64,000 nucleotides of DNA from Folioceros fuciformis. Its lineage: Eukaryota; Anthocerotophyta; Anthocerotopsida; Anthocerotales. The stretch's first letter is position 1; each line of letters starts with the position of its first letter. The DNA lies in NCBI GenBank assembly GCA_049999805.1, contig JBNGIO010006185.1:96170-160169 (forward strand), given 5' to 3'. Under the pieces are notes generated by a model. That model ran no database searches, was not told the origin of the DNA, and saw only the letters and a program-made list of their open reading frames with translations. Below, in pieces: positions 35,880-45,527 of the stretch. The position numbers and the translations under genes are program-made.

Positions 35880-36250
35880 CGTTACAATCGTGATTTTGTT
35901 CCCATTTCAATGCCAACACCTTCCAATGAAAGGGTGCCAGATGGTGAAGAACATTACACACAGTAGTTTCCTCTTACGCCTTCATTGATGCACAGTTTCC
36001 TCTTACGCCTTCATTGATCCACACTTACTTCTATACTCTATATTCACAAGCCTCTATGGATCTAGAGGAGGCATTCTAGGCTCCTTGCCAAGGATAATTA
36101 ATAGAACCACCAGGTGGTTTCGCTAACAGCTCTCAAGACGCCTTCGTCTCTTCGGTCCATCACCTTCTACGGACGCAGACGAGCCAAAGGAGGCATCCCA
36201 GGCTCATTGCCGGGGCTAGCACCACTGGGTGGGTTCCTGGGACCCTTCAT
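35880..36250. repeat. Dispersed repeat copy shared with 32075-32450
   Basis: Counterpart of 32075-32450, with a small internal duplication (GTTTCCTCTTACGCCTTCATTGAT occurs twice, about 35967-36020). It includes the 3' end of the putative peptide precursor on the minus strand. Here that frame stops at TAG immediately after LARLRP, where the other copy has TAC and reads on. Confidence 0.75.
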
Positions 36251-36629
36251 GTCGATCCCCTCCTGCCGACGCAGACGAGCCAAAGGAGGCATCCCAGGCT
36301 CATTGNNNNNNNNNNTCCTGCCGACGCAGACGAGCCAAAGGAGGCATCCCAGGCTCATTGCCAGGGCTAGGACCACTGGGTGGGTTCCTCGGACCCTTCT
36401 GGTCGATCACATCCTTCAGAAGCCGAGGAACTAGAGGAGAAATCCCTAGCTCATTGCCAGAGCTAGGACCACCAGATGGGTGCCTGGCATCCCTCAAGAT
36501 GTTGCCATCAATCTCGTTGCTGTTGGGCAAGTGACTCCCAAATATGCCGACAAGTGTGCATGCAAACAGGAGGAGAAGAGCGAGGAAAACGGTAGAGAAA
36601 GATCGCCCCAACCCCACAAATTTTGTCAT
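36167..36629 (-). CDS. Candidate secreted peptide precursor with repeated SGPSPGNEPG units (assembly gap inside)
   Basis: Minus-strand ORF from ATG 36629. Residues 1 to about 31 form a signal peptide, with basic MTKFVGLGRS followed by hydrophobic VFLALLLLFACTLVGIFG. After a short spacer come related units: ARHPSGGPSSGNELGISPL, then KGPRNPPSGPSPGNEPGMPP with LARLRR. A 10-N gap at 36306-36315 follows, then another NEPGMPPLARLRRQ, then KGPRNPPSGASPGNEPGMPP and LARLRP before TAG. Units are separated by basic residues. The PPSGPSP core resembles the IDA/IDL (PPSxPS) and PIP (SGPSxxGxGH) signalling-peptide motifs of plants, but the usual GH or HN ending is absent. The frame across the Ns is uncertain because their number is arbitrary. 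Function as a peptide hormone precursor is inference. Confidence 0.5.
36306..36315. other. Assembly gap (10 N) within a tandem repeat
   Basis: The 45 bp before the gap (TCCTGCCGACGCAGACGAGC... to ...GGCTCATTG) are repeated immediately after it. The assembler has therefore probably collapsed or mis-spanned a tandem array. Confidence 0.95.
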
Positions 36630-37979
36630 TCTGACTACCTGCACAACCCAAGCAAACATCAAGTAATAAGTTTCGTCTTCCATCTCAACTGCAGTTTGCT
36701 TCACCAACACTCTACTCATTTCAACGCAAAAATAATAAAAATAATAGAATCATCTAGAAGCAAATCTAAACAAAGTATCTCAATCAGAGCTACGTAAATT
36801 TCAATCTATGAGTAAGACTACTGTAATGAAGCCTAACAGCAAAAGTACTTATCAAGAGTATGCATAACTCACCAAAAGGTGAGCAATTGCACTCAAATAT
36901 GTGAGCTTACCAAGAGAGGAGCTTCACATATATAGTAAACAACCTCATCTTTATGCCGATACCAAGTGCCTTCCCTTCGCTCCTTTATCACTAAAAGTCT
37001 ATAAAACTATCTTTTTGCACTACATAATATGAATTTCAAGAAGAATTCATGATGGGGTTCAACTTGATTTTATGTATAATATTATCCTCTTGATTACGTC
37101 TATCACTACATTATTTTTATTCTTTTTGGTTATCTTAAAATTTTCTTTCCATGGGCATTCCTCAAATACAATCAAAAGGATCTTCCTTGAAGGTGGTCTT
37201 CGAAGAGCTGAATGGGGGGGGGCAGGCAGGGGTAGAATGGAAGTGGGAAGTCTTCTCTTTACCCTGTCACCTACTTGCACCCAAAACAATGGAGGCCTGA
37301 ACCCTAATCATAAAACAACCCACCGCTTAAGCACAAGTAGATTTGAACCCACCTTGGAAGCCCCAAATTAAAGGAACATGAAAAGAAAGTCTAACTATAA
37401 ACATGTCATACCTTACAATTATTGAAAAGGAGAGTTGATCTTTTGAACAATGCCTCATTTTAAAGTTTGAATGTACATAAATTGATTCATGATTCATGTC
37501 CTACAACATCTTGGGCAACAAAGATCTTGGTCATGGTAAGGTCCATGATGTTGCCAAAAGTGGGCTAGGTGGGTGTTCGTCTTCCATACGTCACCACTTT
37601 TCGCCACTTGATTGTTCCCTTTGTGACGGTACTGGGTACATGACGTATCCAAAATGTTCCCTTTGTGACGTTAATGGGTGGGTGACGTATCAAAAGAGTG
37701 GCTACTTGACCGGTCCTGTCTGGTCCCTCCTTGTGCGACCTACTGGTTGACAGTATGCACGACAACTTCTAGTGGGGTTGACAGTATGTACTACAATGTT
37801 GAGTTGACTGCTATTGTGCAAAGTGACCGGATGAATGAGATTATGGAGATGTAGAGTGACTCGTTTGACTGTTCCACGTCCGTTGCAACGACTCTTTGAA
37901 GGCTGCAATCCTTAGAGAATATTAGGGTTGAGTGCTCTAAAAGGGGTTAGGGCTGGGTGTCGGAGAGCAGTGCGGCTGC
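36630..37979. other. AT-rich intergenic DNA; nothing recognised
   Basis: No gene supported. Near 37610-37700 a motif TGTTCCCTTTGTGACG...GGGT..(A/G)TGACGTAT(C) occurs twice, a short direct repeat of about 50 bp. A run of nine Gs occurs near 37214-37222. Confidence 0.5.
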
Positions 37980-38081
37980 GGCTATCTGCAGTGTTCCCAA
38001 GCTCTCATTATGTGATAGTCCATCTAGCTAGGCTATCTGCAGTGTTCCCAAGCTCTCATTATGTGATAGTCCATCTAGCTA
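37980..38081. repeat. Tandem repeat, 2 x 51 bp
   Basis: Two identical 51-bp copies start at 37980 and 38031 (GGCTATCTGCAGTGTTCCCA...). Perfect identity indicates a recent duplication. Confidence 0.95.
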
Positions 38082-38228
38082 GGATTGCTTCATTGCAGTG
38101 AGTGAGCCCGATGAAAACATTGCATCAGCGCCCAATGAAAGCATTGCTTCATGAGTGGTTCCTCTACTGACAGTGTGTTTTGTTTCATCCAATAAGTGTT
38201 TCAGGGATACAAGGTGTGAGTGCTGAAG

Positions 38229-38356
38229 CTAGGTGATTCTTCTTTTTTGGGTGCTTCTTCTTTGAGGGAGTGTTCTGGCCAGCTCCGAGTAGCCAGGTGA
38301 TTCTTCGTTTTTGGGTGCTTCTTCTTTGAGGGAGTGTTCTGGCCAGCTCCGAGTAG
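38229..38356. repeat. Tandem repeat, 2 x 64 bp
   Basis: Near-identical 64-bp units (AGGTGATTCTTC... to ...CCAGCTCCGAGTAG) start near 38229 and 38293, followed by a degenerate partial third (AGGGAGTGTTCCAGCC). Confidence 0.88.
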
Positions 38357-38837
38357 TGCTTCATCAAGGGAGTGTTCCAGCCAAAGTCTTCCAACCATCC
38401 ACTTAGCAAGTCCTGTAAGGTAGGTATGCACAACAGTAGCCGGAGTTTGGAAACTTGGAAGTTATAGAGTTGCAAGATGCTTACGTGAGTGGCGCGGCTT
38501 GCGGCTTGGTGTCTTTGTTGCCTTGAAGTCGGACTGAGTGGTAGTGGGAGTCAACTGTATCTATGTCAGAAGTCGCAAAAGTCAGTCGCAAAAGTCAGTT
38601 GTGTAGAAGTCAGAGGGGTGGGGTGGGTGTGACCCAGTGGCAAGGTTTCACTCAACCATGGTTTCTGGTTGTCAACTGCTAACAGACTGCTGTAACGACA
38701 CAGTTAGGCTTGCCTTACCAGCATGACCTAGGGTTTGGTCACAGGAAGCGGATCTGCGGGCTGCAGCCCGTTGCTGTTTCGGTGGGTTGTTGTAGGCAGA
38801 GAGGATCTGGACTGACAGCTGTGCATCATGTTTCAGG

Positions 38838-40361
38838 ATGGGAGAAAATGGTCCTGCAATCAACTTGCATCTGCTTATGGGCAGCTGGGAGGAGGAACCT
38901 CTCCCGGGCCAGGGGGTCAGGGGCCCAGCCATAAAGGTCCCTCGTAGCCTCCCAGAGGACGTTGTGAGGAGAATCATCTCATTCACCCCATTTGTCGCGC
39001 AATTGAGGGCTAAGGTTATATCCAAGGAGTGCAAGAACACGATAGAGACAGCTGGTTTCCGGTGGCAGAGCACTGTAGCTGGAATGCCCACCCCTGCTGT
39101 TATATGTGCCTATGAAGTCATAGGAGGGGACCAACCAGGGCGTCATGAACTGCAGCTCCAGCCTTTCCCCGAAGGACCGAGGATATACTGCCAGTCATGG
39201 GTTGACGAGCCGGAGGAGCAGGAGGTGCCACGCAGGTGCGCTAGGAAGGTCAACAAACTCAACCTGGATTTCCTTCCCCAGAGGATGCGAAGCATACCCA
39301 CCTCTACTTTCCATGAGCCAGAAATGGTTTTCTTTGGCGATGGGATGATGTGCATCAAGAGATATGGACCAGAAGGGTGCATGATAATTATCAACGTGTT
39401 AAACAGGACATGGAGGAAGCTCCCCAAACCCAACGTACCAGAGATGTTGAAGGATCGGAAGATCTACAAGTACAAGGTAGAGGACATTACCTGTGATGTC
39501 GATAAGGATACCGCCACTTTCCAGATACTTCACTTCTTGCAGTGGTCTGATTACACCGAAAGCAGACATACGTGGTGTGTGGCCATATATACTTCTGAGA
39601 CCAATTCATGGAGAGTTGTCAGGGGGGACATGTTTAGAACTCCAAGACCCCCCACCCCCGATTACCAGAAGGCATTTGTGAGGGCCCTTGCTGAAGGCCA
39701 CCTCTACACCCTGTGCAGTCATGCCAATGGACGGCTCACAGTACACAGCCTAGACGATGGTACCCAGATGGAAGAGATCCATCCACGGGCACCACCTCAC
39801 CCGAAGTTATTGGACCTCCAAAAGGCAGGACTCAAGAGCCTTACGTATACGCACGGTGTTCGGCTACATGAATGGAAGGGCATTTGGTGTTACAGAGGGA
39901 TCCTGTATGCAGCAGTGACCTATATGGCCCAGGGAAATTTCCTGTGGGGAGTCACTATCCTCAGTCCGGATAAAAAGAGCTGGGGGAAAGCAAAGCTGCT
40001 TCGATGTGCTCCATGGCCCAATAAAGCAGGATGCCGAGGATTCACCTACAGCTGGGATGGACACGTTGGTCTCGCTGGACAATTCATATGGGTGTCTCGG
40101 TACTACATAACAGAGGAGAGCATGTCAGAAGCTGGACCCTCACATAGGCCTCCTCCCCCTGCCACAGACGGGAGCATAAATGAGATCATGCAGGACTGGC
40201 ATACACTGGCACTTTTTGACATTCACCAGGAATGTTGGATAGAAGTCTTGAACGACATCAGAGGCAAAGACTCGAGAAAACTATCTGTGTTCGAGCCCAA
40301 GGCCGTGCACATCCACCTGACCACCAGTGAGGACGCGTCTGGACTCAACGGCAGAAACTGA
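38838..40361 (+). CDS. F-box protein with C-terminal beta-propeller-like region
   Basis: Intronless 507-residue ORF from ATG 38838. Residues about 38-70 form an F-box: LPEDVVRRIISFTPFVAQL then RAKVISKECKNTI, which in this family docks the protein on SKP1 in an SCF ubiquitin ligase. The remaining 430 residues contain repeated strand-like segments with buried Trp (NRTWRKLP, TNSWRVVRGD, KKSWGKAKLL, QECWIEVLND), as in plant F-box/kelch or galactose-oxidase-type propellers that recruit substrates. No membrane segment or targeting peptide is seen. The substrate is unknown. Plant F-box genes are often single-exon and fast evolving, and this ORF is intact throughout. Confidence 0.82.
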   Translation: MGENGPAINLHLLMGSWEEEPLPGQGVRGPAIKVPRSLPEDVVRRIISFTPFVAQLRAKVISKECKNTIETAGFRWQSTVAGMPTPAVICAYEVIGGDQPGRHELQLQPFPEGPRIYCQSWVDEPEEQEVPRRCARKVNKLNLDFLPQRMRSIPTSTFHEPEMVFFGDGMMCIKRYGPEGCMIIINVLNRTWRKLPKPNVPEMLKDRKIYKYKVEDITCDVDKDTATFQILHFLQWSDYTESRHTWCVAIYTSETNSWRVVRGDMFRTPRPPTPDYQKAFVRALAEGHLYTLCSHANGRLTVHSLDDGTQMEEIHPRAPPHPKLLDLQKAGLKSLTYTHGVRLHEWKGIWCYRGILYAAVTYMAQGNFLWGVTILSPDKKSWGKAKLLRCAPWPNKAGCRGFTYSWDGHVGLAGQFIWVSRYYITEESMSEAGPSHRPPPPATDGSINEIMQDWHTLALFDIHQECWIEVLNDIRGKDSRKLSVFEPKAVHIHLTTSEDASGLNGRN

Positions 40362-40633
40362 GGCTTTCTTCCGGTAAATTGTGAGCCTGATAACAAACGC
40401 ACTGGACTCATTACTGCTGAAGTTAGTAAGACCAAAAAGGAGGGGGATTGTCGAACTCTTCCATTACTTACGTGAATTTTCCGAGCCCTCCGAACTCTGC
40501 ATAACACACCACCTTGTTGTCTGTTTCCAGGTGGAGACCAGGTGCTCGAAGTGAAGACACTGCCAGACACCTGCAGCAAACGTTCAGCAACATGCGAGGC
40601 AGTAGTGGATCAGCTACAAGGGGATAAGCTGTT
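40362..40633. other. F-box gene 3' flank
   Basis: No coding sequence. It is bounded on the right by the dispersed repeat starting near 40634. Confidence 0.5.
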
Positions 40634-41345
40634 AGTGGAAGAATCATCAGCCACCTGTGCCCTGCAATACTTTCAACTTGGTTGAAAGTCGTAAGTCACA
40701 AGGAAAACCCCAACGACACTCCCCTAAATGTGTTTATTTCGAATTAGCGAATTGTGACAACTTGATGATCGCCTCCGAAATTTCATGGTGTTCTCACTTC
40801 AGGCCACGCAAAAAGACGGGCTCTACGACGCACCTACGATTCGAGCACAAATGTGCTCACTTCTCCACAAATCCTGAAACCAGGAACCCGTGCACAGAAA
40901 GCTCCTTCCAATTGACACCCCACCGCCACCAATCGTCGCTTGCGACTTGTGCCCGTGGTGAGCTGCAAACGGATTGAACCACAGCCGTGACTAAAATGCT
41001 TTTGCGTTTCCCGCAAACCACCCTAAGTCACCAACTACACACCAATAGTAACCTCGCAACACACAGTGTCCTGGACCTCAAATGTGTGAGAAGAAGGAGA
41101 TGGTAAGATAGTTCCATAAGCAGAAAGCACCTCAAGAGACAGCTCCTAAACCGCAAAGGGACGAAGAGGTCATCTCCAGATTCACAGCCGATGCCGAGGT
41201 GGTTCCAAGGGCACAAGCACGTAGTGGCATGGTTCCAGAGACAGTGCACGGCGCGTTCAGACCCGTCCTTGTGTGAATTAAAAGCTGTAGCTAGGGCATT
41301 CATAATGTGGAAAATTAGGGTTCCGTGCATGCCGGGTTCTTGAAG
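40634..41345. repeat. Dispersed repeat, copy B (partner at 32458-33030)
   Basis: Begins TGGAAGAATCATCAGCCACC and follows copy A block by block, ending at the same CCGTGCATGCCGGGTTCTTG. Extra sequence (about 41010-41200) interrupts this copy relative to copy A. Both copies sit directly beside gene or gene-fragment ends. Confidence 0.8.
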
Positions 41346-41383
41346 TAACGGTTGTTGCATGCCCTTATAGTTAGCACTGACAG

Positions 41384-41445
41384 ACGTACATATGTATGTA
41401 GTACATACATACGTACATATGTATGTAGTATATACATACATGCCT
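41384..41445. repeat. TACATA/TATGTA palindromic low-complexity tract
   Basis: Alternating ACATATGTATGTAGTACATAC blocks can form several self-complementary hairpins. Typical unstable simple repeat. Confidence 0.85.
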
Positions 41446-41486
41446 TTTTAAGTCCATAAGTCTTGGCACATAAGTATGTAAACTAG

Positions 41487-41530
41487 GAACTTTCTAGTTC
41501 CTTTCTAGTTCCTTTCTAGTTCCTTTCAAG
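41487..41530. repeat. Tandem repeat, about 4 x 11 bp (CTTTCTAGTTC)
   Basis: Four consecutive units of TTTCTAGTTCC type, the last one degenerate. Confidence 0.9.
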
Positions 41531-41629
41531 CACATATTCAAGACATGGACATATTCACACTCACAACCCACCTATCAAAAGTTTCTTTTAGCCATGAATA
41601 AGTAGTGTTAGTTGCTTGAGTGAATGACA

Positions 41630-42000
41630 AGGTTTTCTATTATTGAAAAAGAGATGAAAAGCCTCATTTGGTCCATAGCAGAAAATCCCATGTGGGGCTA
41701 AAAGGGTATTAGCCCTTTCGACCATCATTCTCAAAAACTAATGTATGCTCCCAAAATGTTGTGATATAGAATAACAAAAGGCCTACCTACCACCGGTGTC
41801 GAAGTTGAAGCCAAAAAGGTACTAGGCCAAAAGGTACTAGTCGCTTCGAACATCAGTCTCAAAAATAATTATTGCTCCCAAAATATATATGAAAAAAAAA
41901 GGTCTAACTACCACTCATAGCGAAGCCATTCTAAAAATTGCATGGACCAATGTTCTTTACAAAGCAATAAATATACATTATTGAAAGAAGAATGTGATAG
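41630..42000. repeat. AT-rich dispersed repeat family, copy 1
   Basis: Shares a block order with 48810-49230 and 63010-63375: TTATTGAAAAAGAGAT, AAAAGCCTC, a GGCCAAAA-GGGTA-TAG block, CCAAAATGT, AATAACAAAAGGCCTA and TCTAAAAATTGC. Part of the unit is repeated inside this copy at about 41810-41940. No coding sequence. A non-autonomous element is likely; terminal repeats were not identified. Confidence 0.7.
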
Positions 42001-42047
42001 AGGAAAGAAGAAGAACACCATTTCTAAGACTCTGATACATCTTTGTG

Positions 42048-42131
42048 TGCCCTTGCTATGGAGATCCATAGAGTCATGGACAAAGACTTCTTTCCTTGTC
42101 CATGACTCTATGGATCTCCATAGCAAGGGCA
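42048..42131. repeat. Perfect 36-bp inverted repeat (hairpin) with 12-nt loop
   Basis: Arms 42048-42083 and 42096-42131 are exactly complementary over 36 bp. The left arm begins TGCCCTTGCTATGGAGATCC and the loop is AGACTTCTTTCC. If transcribed it would give a fully paired stem of the size range of young small-RNA hairpins. It may also be a recent local inverted duplication. Confidence 0.95.
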
Positions 42132-42262
42132 TGAAAATATGTTTGTTTTGCAAAGAGAATACTTATGGACTCTGGCCCTTGCACAACCCTTCACCGCCCA
42201 TATGGAGGGCTGATGATAACGTGAGGGCTAATGATAACGTGAGGGCTAATGATAACGATAAC

Positions 42263-42838
42263 GTGCTTGCAAATCAAATCCCTGATGGGACTTTACAACC
42301 ACATCAACCCACAAACTTATTTCGTTTAGTGAAAAAAAGGTCGGCTCTAAGTGAAACCTCGTTGTGTTGATGACAGCGTGTCGTTGTGTTGATGACAGCG
42401 TGTCGTTGTGTTGATGACAGCGTGTCGTTGTGTTGATGACAACATTGTTGTGTTGATGATAGCGTGTCGTTGTGTTGATGACAACGTTGTTGTGTTGATG
42501 ACAACGTTGTTGTGTTGATGACAGCGTGTCATTGTGTTGATGACAAACGTGTCATTGTGTTGATGACAACGTGTCGCAAATTGAATTTCTAATGGAACTC
42601 GTAACAACCATATCAACCCATAAACTTATTCCTTCTAGTGAAAAAAAAAAAAAAGCTCGACTCTAAGTGAAACCTCGTTGTATACAATATATGGACATCC
42701 CTCTACGCAAAATCGAATTTCTAACAGGATTCGTAACAACCATATCAACCCACAAACTTATTCCTTCTAGTGAAAAAAAAAAAAGCTCGACTCTAAGTGA
42801 AACCTAATTGTATAAAGTATATGGACATTCCTTTACCC
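42263..42838. repeat. Three copies of a roughly 100-130 bp unit, the first two separated by a minisatellite
   Basis: A unit running CAAAT-GAATTTCTAATGG-ACT, CAACC(A)TATCAACCCA-AAACTTATT, a GTGAAAAAAA run, CTCTAAGTGAAACCT and GTTGT occurs at about 42268-42365, 42575-42700 and 42710-42838. The minisatellite at 42359-42573 begins exactly in the GTTGT end of the first unit. Confidence 0.85.
42359..42573. repeat. Minisatellite, about 10 x 20-23 bp (TCGTTGTGTTGATGACAGCGTG)
   Basis: About ten head-to-tail copies, the first three identical at 22 bp and later ones varying (ACAACGT, ATAGCGTG, ACAAACGTG). It is not CRISPR: there are no unique spacers and this is eukaryotic DNA. Confidence 0.95.
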
Positions 42839-43676
42839 AAAATACCCATATTGGTTGAGTTAGGGTTTTAAGAATGATATTAAAGGGCTAGTACCTTTTT
42901 GGCCTTTGCTTTCTTGGTTGTTCCTCTTCAAGTATATAGGATTTTACATCTCTTTTTTTATAATAAAAAGAATATTAAATATGAATAAGTTAGGGTTAGG
43001 GTTTAAGACATTGTACCGTATAATTATGCACAAGTTAGTTTGAAGTGCTTGATACGTGGTCTTGTACATGGTCCTGTCTTTGTAACATATCCATACAAAA
43101 CAGATCCCGACCCTGAATATCACTTTCTCCAGTGCAGGGTTCCGGGAAAAAGAAAAGGCTAACGAAGACATGACTTGCTATGTGTTCTCCATGTGAACTC
43201 AGAACAGAGGCGCCTTTGTACCTACCGGGCTCAGAATACAAGAAAGGAATGGCTCCCCCGTCCACCAGGCACGAGGTAAATGAGTCACCCACGGGTAAGA
43301 TGAAGCTAAGTGAAAGGCGTCTTGCCAATATCCCGCTGCCATAAAACCTCCTACCCCCTTATGATCACAACATAGTTTAGCCTGCTTGACACATTGTGTC
43401 AAGAGCAGCACTCCCTCGTCAAGCACACCACAAAGCAAGGCAGTATGTAGGGAGTTACTGCTGATTAAGGGACCTCACTAAGGACAGTGCCACTCTCTGT
43501 AGCCAAACCACCCCGAAGGCTGTTTTGGCCACGGAGAAGCAGGAACATGCACGTCGGGCTGTACTTCGAACCGGTACCCAATCTGATCTAAGAAGCCACA
43601 GCCTGTGACATGGAAGACTTCTCGCGATCCTGTACACCCCAAAGCTTGAATTTTATACATAGCACTACTGCGGCGT
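42839..43676. other. AT-rich intergenic DNA and 3' flank of the TOM1-like gene
   Basis: 42880-42960 contains part of the AT-rich dispersed family in inverted orientation (CTAGTACCTTTTTGGCC). 43440-43676 should include the TOM1-like 3' UTR. No other gene is supported. Confidence 0.45.
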
Positions 43677-45527
43677 CTAGGGGATGGGATGATATTGACC
43701 AGGGGCTCGTTTTGGCGGTAATTTCCTCAAGATGTAGAGAACAAGCGCAGATGGGATGATCTCCACGCACTGTCAAACGCATCCACACAACATTCATTGT
43801 TAATTTGAACGCTAAACCCTGTGAAGTAAAAACCATCCCCAAACACAGTCACGGGGAATGGGGTTGAAAGCTACCGAGTAGTAGATGGCATTCAAGATGG
43901 GATGACTCATAATATCAAGGTCTCCCTTGCTGTTGAAGGCAGAAAAGGCCATCTGCCACAACATCAACACAGACGGAAGATCCTCGTTACTTTCTTGAAA
44001 CAAGAGTGCCACTTTCACCTCCGCCAATGCACAGGTAGTCATGACGTGCTTACCATAATCGACCGAACTGCGAAACAGGTGAAACATATGGCAGTGACGC
44101 TTCCAACCTGCAAAGAAGACCGGGAGGAACACGTAAGCAGCAGGATCTACACATAATAGGAAGGCAACGATGACGGTCAACACAAACCTCCTTCAGTTTC
44201 TTCCGACGACCTTTAGACTCAATCGGAAATCGCCTTAGGAGATCAAATAGCCGTCCTCCATACTTCAGGAACCCAATGGCTGCAGCAAGTGAGACCCCTG
44301 CAACGTGCAAAGTGGTGTCAATGTTGATACCACAACATACACATCCGCACTGCAAGAAACAGGTGAGCTTTAACGGATGCAAACAGACCAGCGAAAAACA
44401 ACTTGGAAATTTCCTCCACGGCCTTGCTTGGCCACAGCCATAGATAAACCCATATACAACCCTGGAGAAAAGAGCACACAACAAACAAAATGAGACAACA
44501 CACCAAATAAGCTGCACAGAGCGGGAAAACAAGAACAGCACCAGGTATACCTGGATGACATAAATGGCAGCATTTGTCACCAAGAACACAGGGCGCAGGC
44601 TGTCTGGTGGGAGCCCACTAGCCTGAGGCAGCCAGGTACGTCGGTCAAACAACATGAGTACAGAATACAGTTGAGTTGAAGAGCCCTTATTGTTTTCTCA
44701 AGAAAATAACCGGGCCCGTCTCATACCTGGTGATAAATCTCGGCCCAGAAAAGCACCAAGAGGGTGTATGTTGTGAAAAAAACGAGCCCTGGGAGATCCA
44801 AAAGGACGTATTGCACGATCTGACCAACACCACAGAGACACACAATAAACCATAGTGCAAAGGCTGGCACACGTGCTGATACCGTGACGACGAGTCCCAC
44901 ACTGAGGCACACGAATAGGCACAAACTAGCAGCCAGTGAGCTATGCAACACAACGAACTCACAGAAACAGAGTGTTGTTACCTTTGGCTCCAGCTGCTGA
45001 ACATCTCGTCGGAACAGGAAGACGAAAGCCCGAACTGAAAACTCCAAAAGGAAAGATGAAGATATGAGCACGTGAAAGAGCGCACTTGGACAGACATTCA
45101 GTACGTCGGAGCAGCAGCAACAGGTACATGGCCAAGGCCTCACCGACATTCACGACGAAATTCAGGAGATGGAACACCTTCTGGGTAGTCCATCCATATT
45201 CAGGAACCCGGCGCTGGATTCGTATGAGTTGAACCTAAAGCGCCAAAAATAAAATAAATAAAATTTCCAAGCACAGGGTCAGGGTTTAACAGAACAAAAA
45301 AAAACAAAAAAACCGGCATCCTCCGAGGACTCGAAGCACGCCGCACGCTCCCATCACGACGACAGCACCATACGTACAAGGGCGACGAGCGTGATGAGGG
45401 CGTAAACAGCTGCCAAGATGTAGAAAACCCGGTCCTGCCAGACCGCCGACTCGTTCACGCGCCTCCACCAATCGGCAGCTGATCCCACTGTCCCGGCCAG
45501 CATCACTAAGGGCCATCCCTCTTCCAT
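43677..45527 (-). CDS. TOM1: TOM1/TOM3/THH1-family seven-helix membrane protein
   Basis: Ten minus-strand exons: 45527-45378, 45234-45144, 45034-44982, 44819-44727, 44622-44551, 44461-44389, 44297-44188, 44107-44054, 43952-43875 and 43769-43677. They total 867 bp, giving 288 residues, near the 291 of Arabidopsis TOM1. All splice sites are GT-AG and phases match. The chain contains [99 protein letters not shown] and [17 protein letters not shown]. These cover the seven-helix DUF1084 region of this plant family of vacuolar-membrane proteins, named after a host factor used by tobamoviruses. The normal cellular role is poorly known. The gene looks intact. Confidence 0.95.

Noticed and set aside
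42359-42573. Short regularly repeated units that superficially resemble a CRISPR array
   Set aside because: Units are directly adjacent with no unique spacers, vary from 20 to 23 bp, and the window is plant nuclear DNA; it is a minisatellite.
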